NCBI RefSeq assembly: GCF_900187975.1
Contig: NZ_FZPC01000003.1
Coordinates: forward strand, 1 to 64,000
Direction of reading: 5' to 3'
Length of the DNA: 64,000 nucleotides
Source of the DNA: Pseudomonas delhiensis
GTDB taxonomy: Bacteria > Pseudomonadota > Gammaproteobacteria > Pseudomonadales > Pseudomonadaceae
A program made the position numbers and the translations under genes. Positions 1 to 10,046 of this stretch are shown here, piece by piece. The notes beneath the pieces were generated by a model that did not search any database, was not told the origin of the DNA, and saw only the letters and a list, made by a program, of their open reading frames with translations. Numbering within the stretch: position 1 is the first letter of the stretch; each line of letters opens with the position of its first letter.

Positions 1-1
1 G

Positions 2-3000
2 ATCGCCGTCGAAGGCGCCGGGCTCAACGCCAGCAACCTCGACCGCTTCGAGCTGATCACCCGCAGCGCCAGGCTCAACGCCGACCTGTACGCCAAGCAA
101 CTGACCGTGGTGGCCGGGCGCAACCAGGTGGATGCCGAGACCCTGGCCGCCAGCGCCAAGGCCGACGACGGCCGCGCCAAGCCGCAACTGGCCATCGATA
201 GCGCGGCCCTGGGCGGCATGTACGCCAACACCATCCGCCTGGTGGGCACCGAGCAGGGCGTGGGCGTGAAGCTGGCCGGCAACATGGCGGCCAGCGCCGG
301 CGACATCCGCATCGACGCCAACGGCAAGCTGGAACTGGCCCAGGCCGCGGCCAGCGGCGACCTGGCCCTGAAGGGCCAGGACGTGGCCCTGAACGGCCCG
401 GCCTATGCCGGCGGTAGCGCGAGCGTGCAGGCTGGTGGGGCGTTGAGCAATGCGCAGAGCCTGGCCGCCAGGCAGGGCGTGCAACTGCGGGCCGGCGCCC
501 TGAACAACGATGGACAGATCGTCGCCGGCATCGATGGGGAACAGCGTATCCCCGGGCAGGGCCTGGATATCGTCGCCGAAAGCGTCGGCAACCGTGGCCG
601 GCTGGACGCCACCGGCAACCTCAGCGTGGCCGCCGGCACGCTGGACAATACGGGGCAGGCCTATGCCGACCGCATCGGCGTCGACGCCCGCCAGCAACTG
701 GATAACCGCGGAACACTGCAGGGGCGCGAAGTCTCGCTGCGCACCCGCCAGTTCAACAACCTTGGCGCCAGCGCGCAGCTGATCGGCGAGCAGAGCCTGC
801 TACTCGACGCGCCCGCCATCGTCAACCTGGGCGGGTTGGTCCGCTTCGGCGATGGCCAGGCTGCCGGCCTGAACTTCACCAGCCTGGACAACCGCACCGG
901 TCGCCTGGAAGTGAACGGCGGCAGCCTGACGCTCGCCGGCGGCACGCTGGATAACCGGCAGGGCCGCATCGTCGCTGGCAGCGCCCGTATCGATGCGCAG
1001 CGCATCGATAACGCCGATGGTCTGATCGGTACCAGCAGCGGCGACCTGGTCCTGAACAGCCAGGGCGCGCTGAACAACGCCAGCGGCAAACTCCAGGCCG
1101 CGCAAGACTTGCGGGCGACAGCCGGGGCCGTGGACAACCGGGCGGGAACCCTGGTCGGCGACTCCATCGAACTCGCCGGCAGCAGCCTGGACAACCGCCA
1201 GGGTGGCGTGCTCAGCGCGGAGCAGGGTGACCTCGACCTGCGCCTGAGTGGCGCGTTCGACAACGGAACAGGCCTGGGACAGGCCAGCGGCACCCTGCTG
1301 CTGGATGTCGGCAGCGTCGCCAACGCCGCCGGCAAGCTGCTGGCGCAGACGCTTGAACTGACCGCCCGAGGGGCTGTGGACAACAACGGCGGCAGCCTGG
1401 CCGCCGAGCGCCTGAGCCTGAATGCCCAGGCCTTGGCCAACCGCAATGGGCGGGTGCAGGCCGACTCGGCCCTGGTCCTCGCCGCTGGCGATCTCGACAA
1501 CGCCAACGGCCTGCTGCTGGGTGGCACATTGCAGGCCGACCTCGCCAGCATCAGCAGCAACGCCGGCGGCACGCTGAGCGCCGACGGCTTGCTGAAGCTG
1601 ACCGTGGCGCAGGCATTGAACAACGCACTGGGGCGCCTGCAATCGGTGCAGGGCAACCTGGATGTCACGGCAGGCAGCCTGGACAATCGCCAGGGAGCCC
1701 TGGCCGGCGCCCAGTTGCTGCTGCGCGCCGGCGGGACGCTGGACAACCGCGGCGGCCGTATCGTGGGCGACGGTGTCCAGGCGAATGCCGCCAGCATCGA
1801 CAACAGCGACCAGGGGTTGCTGGTGGCGGGCGCGGAAGGCCTGGTGCTCACGGCGCAGCAGCGCCTGTCCAACGACCAGGGCCGTATCCAGAGCGATGCG
1901 GGCCTGCGGCTCGTAGCGCCGCAGCTGGAAAACCGTGGCGGCGTAGTGCTTGGCCAGCGCGTCGAGCTTGAGGGCGGCAACCTGGACAACAGCCAGGGCG
2001 GTGCCGTGGTTGGCAATGGCGACCAGGTACGCCTCAGCCTCGATGGCGTCCTGGACAATTCCACCGGGCTGATCGATGCAGGCGACCAGGCCCTGCTGTT
2101 CACCCAGGCCGTCGACCAGTTGGACAACCGTGGCGGCACCCTGCGTGGCGAGCGGCTCGAGGTGCTTGCCGGCAGCGTCGACAACTCCGCGTCCGGCCGC
2201 TTGCTGGCGGGCGCCGCGGGCCTTTCCCTGACGGCCGCTTCGCTGAACAACCAAAGGGGCCTGGTCCATGCCCAGGGCGGCGACGTAACCGTCGAGCTGG
2301 GGGCGGGCAGCCTGCAGAACCAGGCAGGGACCGTGCAGGGCGACAGCGTCGCCATCACAGCCGCGAACCTGGACAACAGCCAGGTCAATGGCGAGGCCGG
2401 CATCATCGCCAGCCTGCTCGGCAAGCTCGAACTGGTGGTTGGCAACCTCGTCAACCGGGGCGGCCAACTGTTCGGCGAAGGCGACCTCAGCGTCACCGGC
2501 AACACGCTGGACAACGGCGGTGGCCAGCTCAGCGGCAGCCGTGTCGTGCTCGCCAGCAGCGGTACGCTGAACAACCAGGGCGGCCTGATCGAATCGGCCA
2601 CCACCCTCGAGCTGGACAGCGGGGCCCTGGACAACAGCCAGGGCGGGCGCCTGCGCGCGCTCGGCGGCGACAGCAGCCATATCCGCAGCACCGGCCAGCT
2701 GAACAACCAGGGCGGGAACATCGGCATCGCCAGCCAGGCCTTCGAACTGAACAGCGGCACCACCCTGCTCAATGGCCAGGGGCAGATCCAGCATGCCGGT
2801 ACCGGCCTGTTCCGCCTGGGGGCGGGCAGCCTGGTCGGTGCGGGTTCGCTCACCGGCCTGGGCAACGGGCAATGGCAGCTCGGCAGCCTCTCTGGCGTTG
2901 GCCAGATGCGCCTGAACGGCGCCCTCGACCTGCACGTGGACCAGGGGCTGGACCTCGCCGCCGGCGAGCGCATCGCCAGCGCCGGCGGCCTGACCCTGAC

Positions 3001-6000
3001 GGCCGCCTACCTGAACAACCAGGGCGAACTGCTCAGCGATGGCGACCTCGGCCTGACCCTCAGCGGCGACGCCTACAACGCCGGCCTGCTTTCCGCCCAG
3101 CGCAACCTCACCCTGAACGCCGGCAACTTCACCCAGCTGGGCGGTCGCCTGGCCAGCGGCCTGGATACCCGGCTCAGCCTCGCCGGCAACCTGAACAACC
3201 AGGGCTGGCTGATCGCCAACCAGGCCCTGCGCGCCAGCGCCGCGCAAGTGAACAACAATGGCACCCTCGGCGCCCTGGGGACGCTGGAACTCACCAGCCA
3301 GGGCATCGCCAACGGCGCCGACAGCCTGCTGTTCAGCGGCGGCGACATGACCCTGCGCGCGGCCAGCCTGAGCAACCGCTACGGCGACCTCTACAGCCAG
3401 GGCAACCTCAGCTTCGCCGGCCAGGACGGCGGGCGGGCGCAGAGCCTGAGCAACCGCTCCGGCACCATCGAGGCGCAAGGCGACATTCATCTCGACGTGG
3501 CGAGCCTGGAAAACACCCGCGACGTCTTCGCCTTCGAACAGACCACCAGCTTCGGCGAATTCGACGTGCAGTGCGGCCAGCACTGCGGCGGCCACGACTC
3601 CTTCAAGCGCGGCAAGATCGACGTCAGCGAAACCATCGAGGAACGCATCACCCAGAACAGCCCCGCCGCCTGGCTGACCGCCGGGGGCAACCTGACCATC
3701 GATGCCGATGCGGTGGAAAACCGCAACAGCACCATTGCCGCCAACGGCGACCTGACCATCAACGCCAACTCGCTGCTCAACCAGGGCAACACCTCGCGCA
3801 CCGGCAACAAGGTGGTGGTCATCAACGTGGTCCCGGGCGACTACGGCAAGATCCCCACCGGCCAGTGGGATGCCATGGAAAACCTGGCCCGCGCCTTCAA
3901 CAACAAGATGGCCGCGGGCACCTTCGACCAGGACCTGTACGACCAGCTCTGGGCCATCTACAACGGCGACCGCTGGGCGATCGGCACCCCGGTCGTCAGC
4001 TGGAGCGAAGACGGCGCCCAGTCCGCGCCGGCCACGCTGCAGGCCGGCAACCGCGTTACCCTGAACGTGGCGCACAACCTGCAGAACGGCACCGTCAGCG
4101 AATACAGCCAGGCCCAGCTCACCGGCCAACTGGCTGGCAGCCTGCTGGGCGGGCAGCTCGGCACGGTCAACCTGACTCTCAACAAGCAGTCCAGCGACGC
4201 CCAGGCGCGCGGGCCGCAAACCGTGCAAAGCGTGACGCACACGGCCGCCGACGGCAGCCAGCAGGTCAGCTTCATCCCGGTCGACTACACCGGCGTGCCC
4301 TTCGCCGCCGTGGACCCGACGGCGGCCGACACCTTCCGCCTGCCCCAGGGGCAGTACGGGATGTTCATCCGCAGCCCGGACCCGCAGAGCCACTACCTCA
4401 TCGAAACCAATCCGGCGCTCACCGACCTGGGGCGCTTCCTCAACTCCGACTACCTGCTCGGCAAGCTCGGCTTCGACCCGGACCAGGCCTGGAAGCGCCT
4501 GGGCGACGGCGCCTACGAGACCCGCCTGATCCGCGAAGCCATCCAGGCCCAGACCGGCCAGCGCTTCCTCGACGGCCTGACCAGCGACTACGACCAGTTC
4601 CAATACCTGATGGACAACGCCCTGGCCGCCAAGGACGCGCTGCAGCTGAGCGTCGGCGTGGGCCTCTCCGCCGAACAGGTGGCGGCGCTGACCCACGACA
4701 TCGTCTGGATGGAAACCCGCGTCGTCGACGGCCAGCAGGTGCTGGTCCCGGTGGTCTACCTGGCCCAGACCGACGCGCGCAACCTGCGCGGCGGCAGCCT
4801 GATCCAGGGCCGCGACCTCAACCTCATGGCCGGCGGCGACCTGACCAACGTCGGCACCCTGCGCGCCAGCGAGGACCTCACGGCGACGGCGGGCGGCAGC
4901 ATCCTCCAGGGCGGCCTGGTGGATGCCGGTCAACGCGTCAGCCTGCTGGCCGGCGACAGCATCCGCAATGCCCTGGCCGGGCAGATCCGCGGCGACCAGG
5001 TCGACCTCACCGCGCTCAAGGGCGACATCGTCAACGATCGCACCGCCGTTACCGCCGGCATCGGCGGCGACGAGTACCGCAGCTTCCTGGACGCCGGCGC
5101 GAGCATCAGCGCCCGCAGCGAACTCAGCCTGGACGCCGGCCGTGACATCACCAACCGCGGCAGCCTCGCCAGCGGCGGCGACAGCTACCTCGGCGCCGGC
5201 CGCGACATCAGCCTGCAAGCCGTGACCGACGCCAGCCGCCTGCGCGATGTGCAGCAGGGCGGGCACCACGTCACCACCACCACGGTCGCGCAGAACCACG
5301 GCTCCAGCCTGATGGCCGGAGGCGACCTGATACTGGATGCGGGGCGTGACCTGAACGTCGTGGGCAGCCAGGCGAGCGCGAAGGGCGACCTGACCGCCGC
5401 CGCCGGCCGCGACATCAACCTCCGCGCTGTCGAAGACGCCGCCAGCGTCGAAGTCCGCAGCAAGACCAGCAGCACCCGCACCGTCGAGCAGACCGGACAG
5501 ACCCGCCAGCTCGGCGCGCAACTGACGGCGGGCGGCGACCTGGTGGCCAGCGCCGGGCAGGACCTGAACCTGACCGCCAGCACCATCAGCGCCAGCAACG
5601 AGGCCTACCTTTACGCCACCCGTGACGTGAACCTGCAGGCGGCGGCGGAAACCGACAGCCATGCGCTGAGCAAGACCAAGCGCAGCCATGGGCTGCTCTC
5701 CAGCTCGGAGAAAAAGACCGAGGACACTTCCCTCTACACCACCCAGCAAGGCTCGCTGGTCAGCGCCGACAAGGTGGCCATCCGCGCCGGCCAGGACATC
5801 GGCGTCAGCGGCAGCGACGTGGCTTCCACCAATGGCACCAGCCTGCTGGCCGGGCGCAACGTGCTGATCGACGGCGCCACCGAAACCAGCGAGACCAGCC
5901 ACGCCGAGTCGAAGAAGAAATCCGGCGTGATGAGCAGCGGCGGGCTCGGCTTCACCCTCGGTTCGGCCAGCACCCAGGCCACCCAGACCAACCACAACGA

Positions 6001-9000
6001 ACAGACCCGTGGCAGCACCATCGGCAGCGTGCTCGGCAACGTCGACATCCAGGCCGGCAAGGACCTGACCATCCGCGGTTCCGACGTGGTCGCTGGCAAG
6101 GACATCAACCTCATCGGGCAGAACGTCGACATCCTCGCCGCGCAGAACGAGAACCGCAGCGAGCAGACCTACAAGAGCAAGACCAGCGGCCTCACCCTGG
6201 CGCTCTCCGGCAGTGTCGGCAGCGCCATGGATTCGGGCTACCAGACCGCCAAGCAGGCCAAACACGAGGACGACAGCCGGCTCTCCGCGCTGCAAGGCAT
6301 CAAGGCCGGGCTGACCGGCGTGCAGGCCTGGCAGGCGGCGCAGCAGGGCACTGAAGGGGGCGGCGTCAGCCAGTTCTTCGGCATCAGCGCCTCGCTTGGC
6401 TCGCAGAAGTCCAGCTCGAAGCAGACCCAGGAGCAGAGCGTCAGCCAGGGCAGCAGCCTGACCGCGGGGAACAACCTCAACATCCTCGCCACCGGCGCGG
6501 GCAAGGTGGGCCAGGACGGCGACATCCGCATCCAGGGCAGCCAGCTCAAGGCCGGCAACGACGTGCTGCTGGCGGCCAACCGCGACATTATCCTGGAAGC
6601 GGCGGCCAACACCCAGAAGCTCGACGGCAAGAACAAGAGCAGCGGCGGCGCGGTTGGCGTGAGCGTGGGGTACTCCGCGGACAACGGGGTGGGCCTGAGC
6701 ATCTTCGCCAACGCCAACCAGGGCTCGGGCAAGGAAGTCGGCACCGGCACCACCTGGACGGAAACCACCCTGGACGCCGGCAACCAGGTCAAGCTGGTCA
6801 GCGGCCGCGACACCACGCTCAAGGGCGCCCAGGTCAACGGCGAGCAGATCATCGCCAACGTCGGCCGCGACCTGACGCTGCAGAGCCTGCAGGACAGCGA
6901 CTACTACGACGCCAGGCAGAAGAACGTCTCCGCCGAGGCGAGCGTGGCGATCATCGGCTCCGGCGGCAGCGCCAGCGTCAGTGCCAGCCAGAGCAAGATC
7001 GACTCCAACTACAAGAGCGTGCAGGAACAGACCGGCCTCTACGCCGGCAAGGGCGGCTTCCAGATCGACGTGGGCAACCACACGCAACTGGACGGCAGCG
7101 TCATCGCCAGCACCGCCGAAGCCGACAAGAACCACCTGAGCACCGGCACCCTGGGCTGGAGCAGCATCGACAACAAGGCCGACTACAAGAGCCAGCAACA
7201 GAGCGTCAGCCTCAGCAGCGGCAGCGATGGCAGCGGCAAGTTCATCAGCAACATGCCCAGCGGCATGCTGGTGGCCTACAACCACGGCGACAGCGCCAGC
7301 GGCACCACCGGCTCGGCCATCTCCAACGGCAGCATAGAAATCCGCGACCAGGCCAACCAGCAGCAGGACGTAGCGAGCCTGAGCCGCGACGTCGAGCACG
7401 CCAACGGCAGCATCAGCCCGATCTTCGACAAGGAGAAGGAACAGAACCGGCTGAAGCAGGTGCAGTTGATCGCCGAGATCGGTACCCAGGCGATGGATAT
7501 CGTGCGGACGCAGGGGGAGATCAAGGCCAGTGATGCGGCGAAAGAAGAGCTAGCCAAGAGTGGGATCCATAACCCGACCCGGGAGCAGATCCAGAACAGT
7601 GCTGCCTACAAGGCAGCAATGCAGGACTTCGGCACTGGCGGCAAGTACCAGCAGGTGGCTCAGGCAGTCACGGCGGCGCTGCAAGGGTTGGCTGGCGGCG
7701 ATATCGGTTCCGCACTGGCCGGAGCCTCAGCGCCATACCTGGCTACCGTGATCAAGGAGCAGACCGCAGGCAACGACGCCGCGAGGATCATGGCCCAGGC
7801 GGTATTGGGTGCTGTCGTTGCCCAGGCGCAGGGAAATTCTGCCTCGGCTGGTGCTGCTGGTGCTGCAACCGGCGAGTTAATTGCCGCCCAGCTGTATCCA
7901 GGCAAAAAAACCGAGCAATTGACAGAAAGCGAAAAGCAGACGGTCTCGGCGCTTTCTTCCCTCGCCGCCGGATTAATTGGCGGGGCTCTGACAGGTGATA
8001 GTGCTGGCGCGATAGCGGGAGCTCAGGCTGGCAAGAATGCAGTGGAGAACAATCACCTTTCCACTGACGAGAAAATCAGCCTGAACCTGAAGGAGGTGCA
8101 GTACCAGCGCGATTGCCAGGGAGGTGCGTCTAACAGTGGCCTTTGCCAGCAACTGCGCAAGGACATCCAGGCCCTGCGGGAAAAAGGTCGTAGTGTGTTG
8201 GAGACTGAGCTACTCGCTCCCGCGTCAGATATGGGGCCAGAGAATACGGTCAAGACCACGCCTGGGAATATCATTCGTTGCGTGGGTTCGTCGAATGGCT
8301 TCTGCCAGGTAACAGACCAAGTGCTGACTACCGATCAGGGCAAGGAGTGGCAACTGGTCCCGGCTTCGGACGAACAGGCTCAGATAGAGGCAGCACGCCA
8401 GCAGAGTGTTAGTGCTCAAGCAGATGCTTCTCTTAAGCAATGGACTGCGGATGCATTCGATGTTGGCTGCGGTGGTTTTGGCGTAGCAGCGGTAGCTTGT
8501 CAGATTTACCGTGCAGCGGGGGGAGCGAATCCTATATCCGGTGCGGTGCCTAGCACTGGTGAGCAGGTGTTGTGGGGAGCTACGGCTATCCTCAACGGGT
8601 TGGGGATTTATGGGACGGTAGCTGATGGTGTCGTAGTAAGCTCGGGGCGACCAAAGACTGAGAAGTATTTCAGGGTTGAAGGTGGTGGTTCGGGAGTGGC
8701 CTCAAGTCAGAATCGTATTACAGTTAATGCTGATGGTAGTATAAGAATCAATCCTGGGTGTTCCGGGCAGCTTTGTGTAAGTGTCGGGAACTCTGATCAT
8801 GCTACCTATTTTTTAAGTAACAAACGTCCGGACGGAACAGTGGTGGTGTTTGAAGTAGATGCCGAGCTTCATAATCAAATAATGTCCAGCGCGATACCTC
8901 AACGACCTGTCCCGGGGATCCCGCGAGACCCATCGGCTCCTAAAATTGTGGATCCAAATCAACCGGGCGTTGCATTAGAGCTCCCCAAGGTATGGGAAGC

Positions 9001-9073
9001 AGTTCTTGAAAAACACTCAAGTAATGCACGTGTGTACTCTCATGATGAATTCTTGCGGGAGTTTGGCAATTGA
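2..9073 (+). CDS. cdiA: CdiA-type contact-dependent growth inhibition exoprotein (5' end outside window)
   Basis: The frame is open from base 2, so about 3,023 residues are visible and the start lies upstream. The first 40 or so residues look like the end of a TPS (two-partner secretion) domain. Long runs of degenerate filamentous-haemagglutinin repeats follow (motifs such as LDNRGG and LNNQGG), then an unrelated stretch at about 3500-4800 containing Cys-rich and acidic segments, which in this family holds the receptor-binding part. From about 4800 to 7300 come haemagglutinin-type repeats (AGRDI, AGKDL). A pre-toxin region with the VENN motif (8042-8053) precedes a variable C-terminus. By family knowledge the protein is exported by an outer-membrane CdiB partner, not in the window, and delivers its tip into neighbouring cells. 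The stop overlaps the next start (TGATG). Family assignment is firm; the toxin activity is not identified. Confidence 0.95.
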   Translation: MAVEGAGLNASNLDRFELITRSARLNADLYAKQLTVVAGRNQVDAETLAASAKADDGRAKPQLAIDSAALGGMYANTIRLVGTEQGVGVKLAGNMAASAGDIRIDANGKLELAQAAASGDLALKGQDVALNGPAYAGGSASVQAGGALSNAQSLAARQGVQLRAGALNNDGQIVAGIDGEQRIPGQGLDIVAESVGNRGRLDATGNLSVAAGTLDNTGQAYADRIGVDARQQLDNRGTLQGREVSLRTRQFNNLGASAQLIGEQSLLLDAPAIVNLGGLVRFGDGQAAGLNFTSLDNRTGRLEVNGGSLTLAGGTLDNRQGRIVAGSARIDAQRIDNADGLIGTSSGDLVLNSQGALNNASGKLQAAQDLRATAGAVDNRAGTLVGDSIELAGSSLDNRQGGVLSAEQGDLDLRLSGAFDNGTGLGQASGTLLLDVGSVANAAGKLLAQTLELTARGAVDNNGGSLAAERLSLNAQALANRNGRVQADSALVLAAGDLDNANGLLLGGTLQADLASISSNAGGTLSADGLLKLTVAQALNNALGRLQSVQGNLDVTAGSLDNRQGALAGAQLLLRAGGTLDNRGGRIVGDGVQANAASIDNSDQGLLVAGAEGLVLTAQQRLSNDQGRIQSDAGLRLVAPQLENRGGVVLGQRVELEGGNLDNSQGGAVVGNGDQVRLSLDGVLDNSTGLIDAGDQALLFTQAVDQLDNRGGTLRGERLEVLAGSVDNSASGRLLAGAAGLSLTAASLNNQRGLVHAQGGDVTVELGAGSLQNQAGTVQGDSVAITAANLDNSQVNGEAGIIASLLGKLELVVGNLVNRGGQLFGEGDLSVTGNTLDNGGGQLSGSRVVLASSGTLNNQGGLIESATTLELDSGALDNSQGGRLRALGGDSSHIRSTGQLNNQGGNIGIASQAFELNSGTTLLNGQGQIQHAGTGLFRLGAGSLVGAGSLTGLGNGQWQLGSLSGVGQMRLNGALDLHVDQGLDLAAGERIASAGGLTLTAAYLNNQGELLSDGDLGLTLSGDAYNAGLLSAQRNLTLNAGNFTQLGGRLASGLDTRLSLAGNLNNQGWLIANQALRASAAQVNNNGTLGALGTLELTSQGIANGADSLLFSGGDMTLRAASLSNRYGDLYSQGNLSFAGQDGGRAQSLSNRSGTIEAQGDIHLDVASLENTRDVFAFEQTTSFGEFDVQCGQHCGGHDSFKRGKIDVSETIEERITQNSPAAWLTAGGNLTIDADAVENRNSTIAANGDLTINANSLLNQGNTSRTGNKVVVINVVPGDYGKIPTGQWDAMENLARAFNNKMAAGTFDQDLYDQLWAIYNGDRWAIGTPVVSWSEDGAQSAPATLQAGNRVTLNVAHNLQNGTVSEYSQAQLTGQLAGSLLGGQLGTVNLTLNKQSSDAQARGPQTVQSVTHTAADGSQQVSFIPVDYTGVPFAAVDPTAADTFRLPQGQYGMFIRSPDPQSHYLIETNPALTDLGRFLNSDYLLGKLGFDPDQAWKRLGDGAYETRLIREAIQAQTGQRFLDGLTSDYDQFQYLMDNALAAKDALQLSVGVGLSAEQVAALTHDIVWMETRVVDGQQVLVPVVYLAQTDARNLRGGSLIQGRDLNLMAGGDLTNVGTLRASEDLTATAGGSILQGGLVDAGQRVSLLAGDSIRNALAGQIRGDQVDLTALKGDIVNDRTAVTAGIGGDEYRSFLDAGASISARSELSLDAGRDITNRGSLASGGDSYLGAGRDISLQAVTDASRLRDVQQGGHHVTTTTVAQNHGSSLMAGGDLILDAGRDLNVVGSQASAKGDLTAAAGRDINLRAVEDAASVEVRSKTSSTRTVEQTGQTRQLGAQLTAGGDLVASAGQDLNLTASTISASNEAYLYATRDVNLQAAAETDSHALSKTKRSHGLLSSSEKKTEDTSLYTTQQGSLVSADKVAIRAGQDIGVSGSDVASTNGTSLLAGRNVLIDGATETSETSHAESKKKSGVMSSGGLGFTLGSASTQATQTNHNEQTRGSTIGSVLGNVDIQAGKDLTIRGSDVVAGKDINLIGQNVDILAAQNENRSEQTYKSKTSGLTLALSGSVGSAMDSGYQTAKQAKHEDDSRLSALQGIKAGLTGVQAWQAAQQGTEGGGVSQFFGISASLGSQKSSSKQTQEQSVSQGSSLTAGNNLNILATGAGKVGQDGDIRIQGSQLKAGNDVLLAANRDIILEAAANTQKLDGKNKSSGGAVGVSVGYSADNGVGLSIFANANQGSGKEVGTGTTWTETTLDAGNQVKLVSGRDTTLKGAQVNGEQIIANVGRDLTLQSLQDSDYYDARQKNVSAEASVAIIGSGGSASVSASQSKIDSNYKSVQEQTGLYAGKGGFQIDVGNHTQLDGSVIASTAEADKNHLSTGTLGWSSIDNKADYKSQQQSVSLSSGSDGSGKFISNMPSGMLVAYNHGDSASGTTGSAISNGSIEIRDQANQQQDVASLSRDVEHANGSISPIFDKEKEQNRLKQVQLIAEIGTQAMDIVRTQGEIKASDAAKEELAKSGIHNPTREQIQNSAAYKAAMQDFGTGGKYQQVAQAVTAALQGLAGGDIGSALAGASAPYLATVIKEQTAGNDAARIMAQAVLGAVVAQAQGNSASAGAAGAATGELIAAQLYPGKKTEQLTESEKQTVSALSSLAAGLIGGALTGDSAGAIAGAQAGKNAVENNHLSTDEKISLNLKEVQYQRDCQGGASNSGLCQQLRKDIQALREKGRSVLETELLAPASDMGPENTVKTTPGNIIRCVGSSNGFCQVTDQVLTTDQGKEWQLVPASDEQAQIEAARQQSVSAQADASLKQWTADAFDVGCGGFGVAAVACQIYRAAGGANPISGAVPSTGEQVLWGATAILNGLGIYGTVADGVVVSSGRPKTEKYFRVEGGGSGVASSQNRITVNADGSIRINPGCSGQLCVSVGNSDHATYFLSNKRPDGTVVVFEVDAELHNQIMSSAIPQRPVPGIPRDPSAPKIVDPNQPGVALELPKVWEAVLEKHSSNARVYSHDEFLREFGN
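8042..9073 (+). other. CdiA C-terminal variable region: VENN motif, entry segment and toxin tip
   Basis: The VENN motif marks the usual border after which CdiA proteins differ between strains. The next part, to about 8640, has paired cysteines (QRDCQ, GLCQQ) and a hydrophobic Gly/Ala-rich segment near 8450-8640, as expected for a cytoplasm-entry domain. The last 140 residues or so (from about 8650, starting near KYFRVEGGG) form the likely toxin and include CSGQLC, NKRPDG and FEVDAELHNQ. I cannot match these to a known nuclease, deaminase or pore family. Base composition falls clearly in this stretch, with ATA and AGT codons rare in the body of cdiA, in line with exchange of the module. Confidence 0.75.
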
Positions 9074-9666
9074 TGAATTGGAAAAAGTTACATGAGGAGT
9101 TGTGGAATGGGGAAAAAAGCATTTGCTTTTTTGTTCATTCAGGTAAGTGTTTCTGGGTCGTTGATGAGAAGTTTAATTTTAGCTTGGATGCTGAGAAAGA
9201 GTATCGTGCGTATCTAGAAAAGGGTTATATAACTAATGAGCAGTATTCTGAGGCATGTGTGAATTTTAGAGGGGGAATTCTTAAGCTTACTGCTGATAAT
9301 TTTCTGAGTTACCTGATGGGAAAGGATCGACAGGTGTTATCCTTGGAGGATATTGGGAACTTGTTTCTTCAAAGCGGGTTGAGTAAAGATCTGCATAGAA
9401 GGGTTGAGGGCTATCTCTTGTCTGGTGTTGAATTAAGTCAAAAAGATTTTTCTAGTGTGAACTCTGTTGCAGTCGCCCTTCCGAGTTTCTATGTGAATTT
9501 TGATAGAGAGATATTTTTCCATATGGATTATGGTAGAGTTCATGAGGACTTGGCTCATTCTGGTTGGAGTGCGAAGTATATAGATTTTTGCTATTTGATC
9601 CCTGATGGCGAGAGGTACTGGATGGTTGATGGGAGTGATTACTGGAAGTTTCGCTTCATGCAATAG
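9073..9666 (+). CDS. cdiI: CdiI-type immunity protein
   Basis: A 197-residue protein rich in aromatic and acidic residues, with no signal peptide or membrane segment, so cytoplasmic. Its ATG overlaps the cdiA stop as TGATG; a TTG one codon earlier is also in frame but less likely. Position directly after the toxin code, translational coupling and AT-rich composition unlike the cdiA body are the marks of the cognate immunity gene, which would bind and block the toxin tip. No family is recognised from the sequence itself, so the call rests on context. A copy of the intergenic repeat starts 25 bases after its stop. Confidence 0.8.
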   Translation: MNWKKLHEELWNGEKSICFFVHSGKCFWVVDEKFNFSLDAEKEYRAYLEKGYITNEQYSEACVNFRGGILKLTADNFLSYLMGKDRQVLSLEDIGNLFLQSGLSKDLHRRVEGYLLSGVELSQKDFSSVNSVAVALPSFYVNFDREIFFHMDYGRVHEDLAHSGWSAKYIDFCYLIPDGERYWMVDGSDYWKFRFMQ

Positions 9667-9690
9667 TTTCTTGGTCAAAACGAAAATTGC

Positions 9691-9708
9691 CGAAAAGAGG
9701 CAGATTTG
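9691..9708. repeat. Left arm of cassette repeat, copy A (truncated)
   Basis: CGAAAAGAGGCAGATTTG matches the first arm of the repeat seen in full at 10678-10776, 11315-11400 and 11967-12066; it is closest to the last (GCGAAAAGAGGATAGATTT). It sits 25 bases after the cdiI stop, as the other copies sit just after their immunity genes. The rest of the copy is missing because the IS4-like remnant begins at 9709. Confidence 0.6.
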
Positions 9709-10046
9709 AATGGCGCTTACTTAGCCCGCCTTGGGTGACCGCTTCGCCTGATTTTGGCGCGCTCAGATTGGCGTGTATGGGTCAGCAATGGATAAGGTTT
9801 CGACCTTCGCTTGAGAGCTCGTGGCTCAACCCGCCCAGGCCGCCTGCCAACGCGCTGCTGGGCGATTAAAATGAGTAACCTCTGAAGGCTTTCGTCCATA
9901 TCCGGACCATCGAACTGTCGCCATGCCAGCCATAGCTGCAGGCTGTGCTTGAAGCTCAGTTCACGCGGCAAATAGTCCGCCATTAATGCCGATTGCACCA
10001 TGAGTAGCCGGATCAGGTTGTGTGCCAGCAGGTAAACCCAGATTTT
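9709..10046 (-). pseudogene. IS4-family transposase C-terminal remnant
   Basis: On the minus strand the reading frame from about 10046 down to 9717 gives a sequence containing YLLAHNLIRLLM, DYLPRELSFKHSLQLW and LLILIAQQRVGRRPGR, followed by a basic tail. This is typical of the last 110 residues of IS4-family DDE transposases, after the catalytic Glu region. The rest of the gene is absent, so it is a broken element. The left boundary, AATGGCGCTTACTTAG (9709-9724), resembles an IS end. A near-identical 16-base sequence in the same orientation lies at 10047. Confidence 0.75.

Noticed and set aside
800-7399. A minus-strand open frame of about 2,200 codons opposite cdiA
   Set aside because: It is a GC-rich shadow of cdiA: the composition is dominated by Ala, Gly, Val and Gln, no ribosome site or domain is seen, and the plus strand has clear repeats of a known family.
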